The notes under the pieces: generated by a model
The model's input: only the letters and a program-made list of their open reading frames with translations
Database searches by the model: none
Told to the model about the DNA's origin: nothing
Shown: one piece after another, positions 1-8,245 of the stretch
Layout: each line of letters starts with the position of its first letter
How positions within the stretch are numbered: the first letter of the stretch is position 1
Translations under genes and position numbers: made by a program
Source: Streptomyces spiralis
Lineage (GTDB): Bacteria > Actinomycetota > Actinomycetes > Streptomycetales > Streptomycetaceae
Assembly (NCBI RefSeq): GCF_014654675.1
Contig: NZ_BNBC01000034.1
Location: 76,677-111,086, forward strand
Direction: 5' to 3'
Length of the DNA stretch: 34,410 nt

Positions 1-102
1 CTCGAAGCGGATCCGCTCGGCCCGTTCCAGCGCGTCGAGGGCGTAGGGCGCGGCCAGGGAGTGCAGGTCCTCGCGGCGCAGGAGGCGGTCGAGAAGGCTC
101 AC
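1..102 (-). CDS. Anti-sigma factor, RskA-type, N-terminal fragment (cut by window edge)
   Basis: Only the first 34 codons are present; the gene runs off the left edge. The GTG start overlaps the TGA of the upstream sigma gene (GTGA), so the two should be translationally coupled. The visible residues include LHSLAAPYALDALERAERIR, the pattern at the N terminus of RskA/anti-sigma-K proteins (H-x-LA-x-YALDAL-x-x-xER). In that family the N-terminal cytoplasmic part holds the cognate ECF sigma factor, and a transmembrane segment and periplasmic domain follow. Those later parts lie outside the window and cannot be seen. The assignment rests on this short motif plus gene order. Confidence 0.8.
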   Translation of the reverse strand, partial: MSLLDRLLRREDLHSLAAPYALDALERAERIRFE

Positions 103-641
103 GCGACACCTCCCAGGCACTGGCGCAACCGGGTCAGTCCGTCGCGCATACGGGTCTTGACGGTGCCCAGCGGCAGGGAGAGCCGTTCGGCCACTTCACG
201 GTAGGTGTAGCCGTCGTAGTAGGCCAGGGTGACGGACTGGCGTTGCAGGGCGGTGAGGCGGTCCAGGCAGCGGCGTACCCACTCGCGTTCCAGGCCGGCC
301 TCGACCTCCTCGGTGACCTGGTCGAAGGCGGGGAGCCCGGCGCGCAGCGCCTCGCGCTGCTCGCGTTCGCCGGCGGCGCGGGCGCTGCGCACCCGGTCGA
401 CGGCGCGGCGGTGGGCGAGGGTGAGGACCCAGGACAGGGCGCTGCCGCGCGCGGGGTCGAACCTCGCGGCGGAGCGCCACAGTTCGAGCAGCACCTCCTG
501 GGTCACCTCCTCCGACTGCGCCTGGTCGCGGACCACGCGCCGCACCAGCCCGTACACGGGCCCGGACACCAGCCCGTACAGCTCCTCGAATGCCTTCTGG
601 TCACCGCCCGCCACGAGCACCAGAAGTTCGTCCGCCTCCAC
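99..641 (-). CDS. ECF RNA polymerase sigma factor, SigK-like (ECF19 type)
   Basis: A 180-residue sigma-70 family protein with only regions 2 and 4. Region 2 contains EEVTQEVLLELW and the stretch ALSWVLTLAHRRAVDRVRS, characteristic of the SigK/ECF19 group. Region 4 holds TLAYYDGYTYREVAERL followed by the recognition helix LPLGTVKTRMRDGLTRLR. I chose the GTG at 641 because GAGAGGGGG lies just upstream. The longer reading from GTG 707 adds 22 residues with no sigma homology. The gene is coupled to an RskA-type anti-sigma gene and diverges from the DUF4331 operon, so it probably controls itself and perhaps that operon. I did not find a convincing ECF -35/-10 pair in the 206-bp divergent region. 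Confidence 0.93.
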   Translation of the reverse strand: MEADELLVLVAGGDQKAFEELYGLVSGPVYGLVRRVVRDQAQSEEVTQEVLLELWRSAARFDPARGSALSWVLTLAHRRAVDRVRSARAAGEREQREALRAGLPAFDQVTEEVEAGLEREWVRRCLDRLTALQRQSVTLAYYDGYTYREVAERLSLPLGTVKTRMRDGLTRLRQCLGGVA

Positions 642-847
642 CCGGTCCCCCTCTCTGCGGCCGCATCCCGGCCGTCCCGTCACATCCGGCACTCGCAAGG
701 AACGCACCTCCGGACGGAGTTACGGATCGGCGGCCCCGAAACGCGGGTCGAGCAGGCGGAAAAAGAAAACTCCCCCTCGACCAATCCGCCCCGCCGCCGT
801 CTCCGAATCCCCGGACGTCAGGCAAGTTGGCACCGAGGACGGACGGC

Positions 848-2389
848 ATGACACCTCTTATCTCCAGGAGCGGTGCGGGGCGCAAGGGCCTCGTCACCCT
901 CATCTGTGGTGCGCTGGCCGCCGGGGGGCTCGCAGCCGCCGGTGTGGCCACGCTGGAACCGGGGGCGGCCTCCGCCTCCTCCCACCGGGAGGCCCCGCTG
1001 ATCTCGGGGACCCCGCAGTACGACAACACGGACGTGTACGCGTTCGTGAGTCCGGACAAGCCCGACACCACGACGATCGTGGCGAACTGGATCCCCTTCG
1101 AGGAGCCGGCCGGCGGGCCGAACTTCTACACGTTCGCGGACGACGCGCAGTACGACATCCACATCGACAGCAACGGTGACGCGCAGGGCGAGCTGCTCTT
1201 CCGCTACACCTTCCGGACACACCGGAAGAACGGGAACACCTTCCTCTACAACACGGGCCCGGTGACCAGCCTGGACGACCCCGACCTCAACATCACGCAG
1301 ACGTACGACATCGATCTGATCCGGCTGAAGAACCAGCACGTGATGTCGAGGACGAAGCTGGCGGACGACGTGCCGGTCGCGCCGTCGAACGTCGGCAAGG
1401 CGTCGATGCCGGACTACGCCAAGCTGCGCTACCAGGCCGTCCACCGGACGGCGGGCGGCGCCCAGACCTTCGCCGGCCAGGCGGACGACCCCTTCTTCCT
1501 GGACCTGCGGGTCTTCGACCTGCTGTACGGCGGGAACCTCTCCGAGGTCGGCAACGACACGCTCAAGGGCTACAACGTCAACACGATCGCCCTCCAGGTG
1601 CCGAACGACCTGATCCGCGAGTCGGCCGAGCAGCCGGTCGTCGGCATCTGGTCCACCACCCAGCGCCGGAACGCGCAGGGGTACTACACGCAGGTCTCGC
1701 GCCTGGGCAACCCGCTGGTCAACGAGGTCGTGAACCCGCAGAAGGACAAGGACAAGTTCAACGCGTCCTCGCCCTGGAACGACGCGCAGTTCCTGAAGAA
1801 CGTCACCAACCCCGAGCTGCCCAAGCTCATCGAGGCGATCTACAAGATCAAGGCACCGGCCGAGCCGCGCAACGACCTGGTCGACGTGTTCCTGAAGGGC
1901 GTCAAGGGCCTCAACCAGCCGCCGAACGTGCGTCCGGCGGAGGAGCTGCGCCTGAACACCTCGATCAAGCCGAGCATGCACCCGAAGCGGCTGGGTGTCC
2001 TGGACGGCGACAACGCGGGCTTCCCGAACGGCCGTCGCCTCACGGACGACGTGATCGACGCCTCCCTCCAGGTGGTCGAGGGTGAACTGGTCGGCTCCAA
2101 GAACGACCTGGGCGACGCGGTCGACGCGAACGACAAGAAGTTCGAGAAGTCCTTCCCGTACGTCGCCGAGCCGACGTCCGGTTCGCGCGGTCCGCTCGCC
2201 AAGGGCACGACCGGCGGCGCCGACGTGCGCAGCCAGATCGGCGACGCGCTGAAGCCGGTCGGCTCCTCGTCCGGCGGCTCCGGCGACACGGTCCTGATCG
2301 CCGCCTCGGCGGCCTCGGGCGCGGCCGGGATCCTGCTGATCGGCACCGCCCTCGCGTGGTGGCGCCGCCGGATGCAGCGCCCGTACTGA
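848..2389 (+). CDS. Exported DUF4331 domain protein with C-terminal membrane anchor
   Basis: 513 residues. The protein opens with a basic n-region and a long hydrophobic signal segment (about residues 14-38) ending in a SASA-like cleavage region. The DUF4331 signature SSHREAPLISG and the Asp-rich YDNTDVYAFVSPD follow directly. The body fills most of the chain. A Gly/Ser linker and a hydrophobic helix (about 479-502) then end in WWRRRMQRPY, which would anchor the protein with its bulk outside. The ATG at 848 is preceded by GAGGA. DUF4331 has no established biochemical function. The gene is first of three co-oriented genes (TPR protein, NicO permease) and diverges from the ECF sigma gene. A hairpin at 2413-2454 separates it from the next gene. 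Confidence 0.9.
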   Translation: MTPLISRSGAGRKGLVTLICGALAAGGLAAAGVATLEPGAASASSHREAPLISGTPQYDNTDVYAFVSPDKPDTTTIVANWIPFEEPAGGPNFYTFADDAQYDIHIDSNGDAQGELLFRYTFRTHRKNGNTFLYNTGPVTSLDDPDLNITQTYDIDLIRLKNQHVMSRTKLADDVPVAPSNVGKASMPDYAKLRYQAVHRTAGGAQTFAGQADDPFFLDLRVFDLLYGGNLSEVGNDTLKGYNVNTIALQVPNDLIRESAEQPVVGIWSTTQRRNAQGYYTQVSRLGNPLVNEVVNPQKDKDKFNASSPWNDAQFLKNVTNPELPKLIEAIYKIKAPAEPRNDLVDVFLKGVKGLNQPPNVRPAEELRLNTSIKPSMHPKRLGVLDGDNAGFPNGRRLTDDVIDASLQVVEGELVGSKNDLGDAVDANDKKFEKSFPYVAEPTSGSRGPLAKGTTGGADVRSQIGDALKPVGSSSGGSGDTVLIAASAASGAAGILLIGTALAWWRRRMQRPY

Positions 2390-2412
2390 CCCTCGACCGC
2401 ACCCCACCGACC

Positions 2413-2454
2413 GGCGCGGCCCGTCCCTCCCATCCCCACGGCGCGGGCCGCGCC
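2413..2454 (+). terminator. Intra-operon hairpin after the DUF4331 gene
   Basis: A perfect 11-bp inverted repeat (GGCGCGGCCCG at 2413-2423, CGGGCCGCGCC at 2444-2454) with a 20-nt loop, 23 nt after the DUF4331 stop and before the TPR gene. There is no T-tract. It could be a partial terminator or a 3'-end stabiliser that raises DUF4331 output relative to the two downstream genes. Confidence 0.5.
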
Positions 2455-2490
2455 GCCCCACGCGACACCACCCGGCGACCGAGGAGAGGC

Positions 2491-4026
2491 ATGTCCCCGC
2501 GTACGAACGACAACGAGCCCACCGGGCACCCGGCGGACACGGACGAGGGCGATCCGCCGGAGACCGGTACGGACCCCGCCGCCTCGGACGCCGGGCACGA
2601 CGCCCCCGAGGACGACGAGCACGACGGCCCGGAGCCGGACCACCACGACGCCCCGGAGCCCGACGAGCGCGTCGCCGCGGTACGCCGGCTCGGCGTCACC
2701 GGGCGCCGATGGCGGGCCGCCCGGATCGCCGGTTGTGCGGCCCTGCTGGCCGTCGCCCTCACCGGCGGGGCCATCGCGGCCGGGGCCGCGCGGGACGGGG
2801 CGCCCGCGGCCGCCGCCGCGACAGGTACCGTCTCCCCGGCCCTGCTGGACGGCGGGGACCTCGACGCGAGCGTCGCCGCCCTCCAGGCCCATCTCCGGTC
2901 GCAGCCGCGCGACGTCGGCGGCTGGGCCACCCTGGGGCTGGCCTACGTGGAGCAGGCGCGGACCAAGGGGGACCCGTCCCGGTACCCGCAGGCGGAGCAG
3001 GCGCTCGAGCACGCGCTCCGGCTGGCCCCGGACGACGACCAGGCCCTGGCCGGCCGCGCCGCGCTGGCCGCCGCCCGGCACGACTTCAAGGGCGCCCTGG
3101 CCTACGCGGACCGGGCCCTGGAACAGAACCCCTACAGCGAACGCGCCCTGTCCTCCCGTATCGACGCCCTGGTCGAACTGGGCCGGTACGACGAGGCGTC
3201 GAAGGCCGCCGACACCGCCGACACCCGGCGTCCCGGGGTGCCGGTCTTCACGCGGTACGCCTACGTCCACGAGCTGCGCGGAGAGGTCGGCGCCGCCCGG
3301 CGCGTCCTGGAGCGGGCGCTGTCGAGCGCGACCTCGCCCGGCGACGTGGCGTACGTGGCCTCCCAGCTCGGCCAGCTCGCCTGGAACCAGGGCGACGACA
3401 AGACCGCGCTGAGCTGCTACGGCCGCGCGCTGGCCGCCGACGACACCTATCTGCCCGCCCTGGAGGGCCGCGCCCGCGCGCAGGCCGCGAGCGGCGACCT
3501 GGCCGGCGCCGTCAAGGGCATGGAACTCGTCGTCTCCCGCTACCCGCTGCCCGGTCCCCTCGTCGAGCTCGGCGAGTTGTACGAGGCGCGTGGCGCGGAG
3601 GGCGACCGGGCGAGGGCCCGTGACCAGTACGCCCTGGTCGACGCGTGGATCGCCCTCGCGCGGGCCAACGGCGTGGACGCCGATCTCGACACCGCGCTCG
3701 CCGCGGCCGACCACGGGAACAAGAGCGACGCGCTGCGTGCCGCCCGCGCCGAGTGGGCCCGGCGCCACACCGTGCACACGGCGGACGCCCTCGCCTGGGC
3801 CCTGCACGTGGGCGGCAGGGACCGGGAGGCGCTCCCCTACGCCCGCCGGGCCACCGCCACCGGTTACCGCAACGCGTCCTTCCTCTACCACCGCGGCACG
3901 ATCGAGCTCGCCACCGGCCACCGCGAGGAGGGCCGCGCCCTGCTCGCGGAGGCCCTGAAGCTGAACCCCGGCTTCTCGCCCCTGGGCGCGAGGCGGGCCC
4001 GCACGGCGCTGGAGGCCGCGAAGTGA
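2491..4026 (+). CDS. Membrane-anchored tetratricopeptide repeat protein
   Basis: 511 residues. The ATG at 2491 follows an excellent ribosome site (GAGGAGAGGC). Residues about 10-65 form a very acidic tail containing EDDEHDGPEPDHHDAPEPDE. One transmembrane helix lies at about 76-100 (GCAALLAVALTGGAIAAGAA). The rest is a long array of TPR-like helical pairs, for example ALEHALRLAPDDDQALAGRA and ALAYADRALEQNPYSERALS, ending in EALKLNPGF. The predicted topology is acidic tail inside and TPR scaffold outside. TPR arrays usually mediate protein contacts, so it may bridge the DUF4331 protein and the permease; that is inference from gene order. Its stop codon overlaps the start of the next gene. Confidence 0.88.
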   Translation: MSPRTNDNEPTGHPADTDEGDPPETGTDPAASDAGHDAPEDDEHDGPEPDHHDAPEPDERVAAVRRLGVTGRRWRAARIAGCAALLAVALTGGAIAAGAARDGAPAAAAATGTVSPALLDGGDLDASVAALQAHLRSQPRDVGGWATLGLAYVEQARTKGDPSRYPQAEQALEHALRLAPDDDQALAGRAALAAARHDFKGALAYADRALEQNPYSERALSSRIDALVELGRYDEASKAADTADTRRPGVPVFTRYAYVHELRGEVGAARRVLERALSSATSPGDVAYVASQLGQLAWNQGDDKTALSCYGRALAADDTYLPALEGRARAQAASGDLAGAVKGMELVVSRYPLPGPLVELGELYEARGAEGDRARARDQYALVDAWIALARANGVDADLDTALAAADHGNKSDALRAARAEWARRHTVHTADALAWALHVGGRDREALPYARRATATGYRNASFLYHRGTIELATGHREEGRALLAEALKLNPGFSPLGARRARTALEAAK

Positions 4027-5510
4027 CGTTCCGTCGACCGCTCGCCGGTGCCGCCGCCGTGCTCACGGCCGCCTGCGCGCTCGTGCTCGTCCCCGCCGCG
4101 AACGCCGGGGCGCATCCCCTCGGCAACTTCACCGTCAACCGCTACGACGGACTCGTGGCCGCCCCGGGACAGCTGCGCGTCGACCATGTCGAGGACCTCG
4201 CGGAGATCCCGGCCACCCAGGCCCGGCCCGGCATCGAGCGGCTGGGCATGTCCGAGTGGGCCCGGCGGCGGTGCGCCTCGGCCGCCGAGGGCAGCAGGCT
4301 CGCCGTCGACGGGCGCACGACCGTCCTGTCCGTCCGCGACAGCCACGCGCTCACGCGTCCCGGGCAGGCCGGGCTGAGCACCCTCCGCGTGGAGTGCCGG
4401 TTCACCGCCCCGCTGCCCGACGGCGACGGCGTGGTGCTGCGCTTCCACGGCGCGGGCGCGTCCTCCGGTCCGGGCTGGCGGGAGATCACCGCGCGCGGCG
4501 ACCGGATGACGCTCACCGCCACGGACGTGCCGAAGGAGTCCGTCTCACACGAACTCACCAGTTACCCCAAGGAGTTGCTCTCCTCACCGGCCGACACCGC
4601 CACCGCGTCCCTGCGCGTGCGCCCCGGCGGCCCCGCCCTCACCGACGACCGCGGGGCCGCCCCGGCGGCCTCCGTGCTGCCCCGCGGCGCCGACCGATGG
4701 ACCCGCGCCCTGGACGGCCTCGTCGCCCGCCATCACCTCACGCTCGGCTTCGCCGCCCTCGCGCTGGTCATCGCGATCGGACTGGGTGCGGCGCACGCCC
4801 TCGCCCCCGGCCACGGCAAGACCCTGATGGCGGCCACGGCGGCCGCCCGCGGCGGCCGGGCCCGCCTGAAGGACGTGCTGCCGCTGGCCGCCTCGGTGAC
4901 GGTCACTCACACCCTGGGCGTGGTCGCCCTGGGGCTGCTCGTCACCGCCGGCTCGGCGGCGACGCCCTCGGTGATCGCCTGGCTCGGCACGGCGAGCGGC
5001 GCACTGGTGATCCTCGCGGGCGCGAGCCTCGCACGACGGGCCTGGCGCCACCGCGTGCACGGGCACACCCACCGCCCTCACCGTCACCACGACCACCGTC
5101 ACAGCGGTCACTCGCACGCCGTGGAGCACACGCACGGCGGCCTCACCCACACCCATCCCACCGCCCCCACCGTGCGCGGCACGATCCTGCTGGGATTCGC
5201 CGGGGGGCTCGTGCCCAGCCCCTCCGCCGTGGTCGTCCTGGTCGGCGCGGCGGCGCTCGGGCAGGCCTGGTTCGGGCTGCTGCTCGTCGTCGCGTACGGC
5301 GCGGGGCTCGCGCTCACCCTGACCGCCGCCGGGTTCGCCGTGGTCAAGCTCGGCAGCGGAGTGACCCGGGTGATGGGCAGGGGCCCGCGGTGGACCACCC
5401 ACCCGGTGGCCGCCCTGGTGCGCCGGACCATGCCCTTGGCCTCCGCGCTGGTCGTCGTGGCCCTGGGTGCCGGATTGGTGTTCAGGGGGGCGGCATCCGC
5501 ACTCGGCTGA
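4023..5510 (+). CDS. NicO/RcnA-like metal permease with extracytoplasmic domain and His-rich loop
   Basis: 495 residues. The GTG start overlaps the TPR gene stop (GTGA), so the two are coupled. A signal-type segment (about 4-28) ends before HPLGNFTVNRYDG, a motif seen at the mature N terminus of HupE- and NicO-associated exported domains. A soluble domain of about 200 residues follows. The polytopic C-terminal half (from about 235) carries HALAPGHGKT at about 257-266, the NicO-family signature. A cytoplasmic or loop segment at about 344-379 has many His residues (HGHTHRPHRHHDHRH), then VRGTILLGFAGGLVPSPSA. The family moves Ni2+/Co2+, as exporter or importer. Metal and direction cannot be read from sequence. 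Related annotations call such proteins nickel transporter or TauE/SafE-like. Confidence 0.85.
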   Translation: MTFRRPLAGAAAVLTAACALVLVPAANAGAHPLGNFTVNRYDGLVAAPGQLRVDHVEDLAEIPATQARPGIERLGMSEWARRRCASAAEGSRLAVDGRTTVLSVRDSHALTRPGQAGLSTLRVECRFTAPLPDGDGVVLRFHGAGASSGPGWREITARGDRMTLTATDVPKESVSHELTSYPKELLSSPADTATASLRVRPGGPALTDDRGAAPAASVLPRGADRWTRALDGLVARHHLTLGFAALALVIAIGLGAAHALAPGHGKTLMAATAAARGGRARLKDVLPLAASVTVTHTLGVVALGLLVTAGSAATPSVIAWLGTASGALVILAGASLARRAWRHRVHGHTHRPHRHHDHRHSGHSHAVEHTHGGLTHTHPTAPTVRGTILLGFAGGLVPSPSAVVVLVGAAALGQAWFGLLLVVAYGAGLALTLTAAGFAVVKLGSGVTRVMGRGPRWTTHPVAALVRRTMPLASALVVVALGAGLVFRGAASALG

Positions 5511-5555
5511 GCTACTTTTGTGAAGAATTCACGCGAGATGCCGTGGGGGGCGCCC

Positions 5556-7151
5556 GTGTCCGAAGAGCCGGGCCGTGAACGTGTGATCGCGGACCGCTAC
5601 CGCCTGCTGTCCCCGCTCGGCGAGGGCGGCATGGGGACCGTGTGGCGGGCCCGCGACGAGGTGCTGCACCGCGAGGTCGCCGTCAAGGAGGTGCGGGCGC
5701 CCGCCGGACTGCCGGGCCCGGACGTCGAGCGGATGTACGCCCGCCTGGAGCGGGAGGCGTGGGCGGCGGCCCGGGTCGCGAGCCGCAACGTGGTGACGGT
5801 GTACGACGTGGCGATGGAGGGCGGCCGACCGTGGATCGTCATGGAGCTGATCCGCGGCCTGTCCCTGGCGGACCTGCTGGAGGCGGAGGGCCCGCTGCCA
5901 CCGCAGCGCGCCGCGCACATCGGTGCCGAGGTGCTGGCCGCGCTGCGCTCCGCGCACGACGCCGGAGTGCTGCACCGGGACGTGAAGCCGGGCAACGTAC
6001 TGATGGCGAACGACGGCCGGGTCGTGCTCACCGACTTCGGCATCGCCATGGTGGAGGGCAGTTCCGCGCTGACCATGACCGGCGAGGTGATCGGTTCGCC
6101 CGAGTTCCTGGCCCCGGAGCGGGCGCTCGGGCGCACGCCCGGCCCCGAGTCCGACCTGTGGTCGCTCGGCGTGCTGCTGTACGCGGCCGTCGAGGGCAGC
6201 TCCCCGTTCCGGCAGGACACCCCACTCAGCACGCTGCGTGCGGTCGTCGACGAGGAGCTGCCGCCGCCGCGCCGGGCCGGGCCGCTCGCGCCCGTCATCG
6301 AGGGCCTGCTGCGCAAGGATCCCGCCGAGCGGCTGCCGGCCGACCTGGCCGAGCGGGACCTGCGGCTCCTCGCGGCGGGCGGCACGCCACGCCCCGGCAC
6401 GGTGCCCATGTCGTCGTACGCCCCGACGGTCGCGGCCCCGCGCCAAGGCCCCTCCGCGACACCGCCGATGCCCGTCCCCGTACCGCCCACGGCACCACGG
6501 ACCCGGTCCGGCCCACCTCGGCGCGACCGCCGTGCCGCCGCCGTTCTGGTCGCGGGCCTGGTCGCCGTCGCTCTCGCGCTCGCGGGGCTGACGTACGCGC
6601 TGCTCGGCCGCGACCACGGCGGCGGAGGCGACGCGGGCGCGAGCGGCAGCAACAGCCGGACGCCGAGCAATCCGAGCTCCCCGTCCCCCTCGCGCACCAC
6701 CGACTCGCGCACCGGCGCTCCCCCGCCCGGCCCGGACAGCACCCCGCCCGGCGGCACGCCCGCCCAGACCGTGCACGTCACACTGACCGGTGCGCACACC
6801 TCGTACTCCGGGACGTGTCCGCCGCCGGCCGGCCAGGCGCCCGCCTTCACGGCGGAGTTCACGGTGGGGCGGCTGCCCGCGCAGGTGACCTACCGTTGGG
6901 TGGCGGCAAGAGGATCGGTCTCCGACCCGGGGTGGAAGACGCTGTCGTTCCCTCCGGGCGGGGGAAGGACCAAGCAGGACCGGTTGACCGTGACGACGTA
7001 CTCCGAGAGCGGGACGATCGAGAACGCGATCAGTGTGGAGGTACGCGCTCCGGTGCGTACGACGTCCGACGCCGTGCCGTTCTCGGTGAGCTGCGCGACG
7101 ACGGAGACCCCGACGGGCGGGGCCTCCCCTTCGCCTTCGGCGTCGCCGTGA
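5556..7151 (+). CDS. Transmembrane serine/threonine protein kinase (PASTA-less, Ig-like ectodomain)
   Basis: 531 residues from the GTG at 5556, which has GGGGGGC upstream; in-frame alternatives are GTG 5520 and ATG 5538. The N-terminal half is a Hanks-type kinase: Gly-loop GEGGMGTV (about 22-29), VAVKEV lysine (about 40), catalytic HRDVKPGNVL (about 140), DFGIA (about 159) and the APE-type motif FLAPERALG. A Pro-rich juxtamembrane segment leads to one transmembrane helix (about 326-349). A Ser/Thr/Pro linker and an extracellular beta-sandwich-like domain of about 110 residues follow, with two Cys (SGTCPPP, SVSCAT) that could pair. No PASTA or NHL repeats are visible, so the ligand is unknown. 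The gene starts 45 nt after the permease, so it may be co-transcribed. Confidence 0.92.
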   Translation: MSEEPGRERVIADRYRLLSPLGEGGMGTVWRARDEVLHREVAVKEVRAPAGLPGPDVERMYARLEREAWAAARVASRNVVTVYDVAMEGGRPWIVMELIRGLSLADLLEAEGPLPPQRAAHIGAEVLAALRSAHDAGVLHRDVKPGNVLMANDGRVVLTDFGIAMVEGSSALTMTGEVIGSPEFLAPERALGRTPGPESDLWSLGVLLYAAVEGSSPFRQDTPLSTLRAVVDEELPPPRRAGPLAPVIEGLLRKDPAERLPADLAERDLRLLAAGGTPRPGTVPMSSYAPTVAAPRQGPSATPPMPVPVPPTAPRTRSGPPRRDRRAAAVLVAGLVAVALALAGLTYALLGRDHGGGGDAGASGSNSRTPSNPSSPSPSRTTDSRTGAPPPGPDSTPPGGTPAQTVHVTLTGAHTSYSGTCPPPAGQAPAFTAEFTVGRLPAQVTYRWVAARGSVSDPGWKTLSFPPGGGRTKQDRLTVTTYSESGTIENAISVEVRAPVRTTSDAVPFSVSCATTETPTGGASPSPSASP

Positions 7152-7155
7152 GGGC

Positions 7156-7962
7156 TCAGGCCACGTTGGTGAGCACCGGCAGATAGCCCCCCGACTGGCC
7201 GGAGGCCGTCGGGTGGTAGGACTCGCCGATGTCGAGCCAGTTGACGCTGTGCAGCCAGGAGCTGCCGGAGCAGATCTCGTGGCCGCCGAAGGTGGTGCGG
7301 ACGTCGCCGAAGGTGAAGCCGTGGTTCGCGGCGATCTTGGCGATGGCGGCGTCGAGGTGGTCGGCCGCGCCGTTGATGGCGGAGCGCTTGGTGTCGGAGA
7401 GGCCGAGGCAGAACTGTCCGAGCAGGTAGAACCGGGGGTAGCCGAGCACGACGACGTGGGCGTTCGGCGCCTTGCCGCGGATCACGGAGTAGAGGTTGTC
7501 GAGCTTGCCGGGCAGGGTCGTGTCGACGTAGGCCTCGGCGGTGTTGATGCGGGACAGGCAGCTGCTGTCGGACTGGAGCACGCAGGTCGTCATGACGTCG
7601 GAGAACCCGGCGTCGTTGCCGCCGATGGTGATCGAGACGAGGGACGTGGCGGAGCCGAGCGGGCCGAGCTGGTTCGCCAGAACATCATCCGTTCGGGCGC
7701 CCGAGCAGGCGGTGAAGGCGAACGACGAGGGTGAATGGGCGGCGTTCCAGAGGTAGGGGTACGCCTTCGTGCTGCGGTCGCAGTCGCCGCTGGAGCTGAT
7801 GTAGCTGCCGGCTCCGACTCCGGAGGAGTAGGAGTCGCCGAGGGCCACGTAGCCGCCGCTGAAGGCCTGTTCGGACGCCTGCGCGGAGGCCGCCCCGGTG
7901 AGGGCCAGACCGACGGTGAGGAGGAGGGAGCCGACGTATGCGGCAATTCGGGAACGTCTCAT
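7156..7962 (-). CDS. Secreted GDSL/SGNH-family lipase (S. rimosus lipase type)
   Basis: 268 residues with a Sec signal peptide (about 1-29, ending AQAS). SGNH blocks are clear: GDSYSSG with catalytic Ser44, GGND at 114-117 (oxyanion Asn) and SYHPTASGQ with catalytic His250. Six Cys residues in the mature part would form the three disulfides typical of this family. Residue by residue it closely resembles the extracellular lipase of S. rimosus and the S. coelicolor SCO1725 enzyme as I remember them, broad-specificity lipase/esterases with arginine-ester or phospholipid activity in some members. The ATG follows GGGAGG by six bases. The gene converges on the kinase with only four bases between stop codons, so no terminator fits there. 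Confidence 0.95.
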   Translation of the reverse strand: MRRSRIAAYVGSLLLTVGLALTGAASAQASEQAFSGGYVALGDSYSSGVGAGSYISSSGDCDRSTKAYPYLWNAAHSPSSFAFTACSGARTDDVLANQLGPLGSATSLVSITIGGNDAGFSDVMTTCVLQSDSSCLSRINTAEAYVDTTLPGKLDNLYSVIRGKAPNAHVVVLGYPRFYLLGQFCLGLSDTKRSAINGAADHLDAAIAKIAANHGFTFGDVRTTFGGHEICSGSSWLHSVNWLDIGESYHPTASGQSGGYLPVLTNVA

Positions 7963-8085
7963 GGAACCTCCCTTTAGCAGGATCTCCGCTTCAACTTTGG
8001 TAGCAGCTACGCGTGTTGACTGGAAGTGTCCATGCCAAGACCGTTTTCCGTGCCCAACCGACTCCGCGATGAAGGGACATCGAAC

Positions 8086-8102
8086 ACTGACGGCCTGTCA
8101 GT
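8086..8102. promoter_or_regulatory. Dyad in the lipase / glycan-locus divergent region
   Basis: ACTGAC-ggcct-GTCAGT, a perfect 6-bp inverted repeat with a 5-bp spacer. It is flanked by two direct TCGAAC copies (8080-8085 and 8102-8107). It lies in the 283-bp gap between the divergent lipase and the first glycan-locus gene. It looks like an operator, but no regulator is identified and no clear -35/-10 pair was found nearby. Confidence 0.35.
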
Positions 8103-8245
8103 CGAACGAGTGAGGTCAGATCCGGTGAAGGAGGGTTCAAAGACGGACAAGAACCCGCATGTGGGGCTTCCGCGTCTTGACGGCCCCCTGGAGGCTGCGC
8201 GACATTGAAGCCCGGCATCCGGCGCTTCGGGGGGCAAAGTCGCCA

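Noticed and set aside
642..707. Longer sigma-factor start at GTG 707
   Set aside because: The extra 22 residues show no sigma similarity and GGAGG abuts that GTG directly; GTG 641 has a better-spaced site.
818..3921. Long minus-strand frames opposite the DUF4331 and TPR genes
   Set aside because: No domain, unusual composition and no ribosome sites; shadows of the real genes.
8026..8208. 60-codon plus-strand frame in the lipase/glycan gap
   Set aside because: No ribosome site, poor third-position bias and it covers the dyad and probable promoters.
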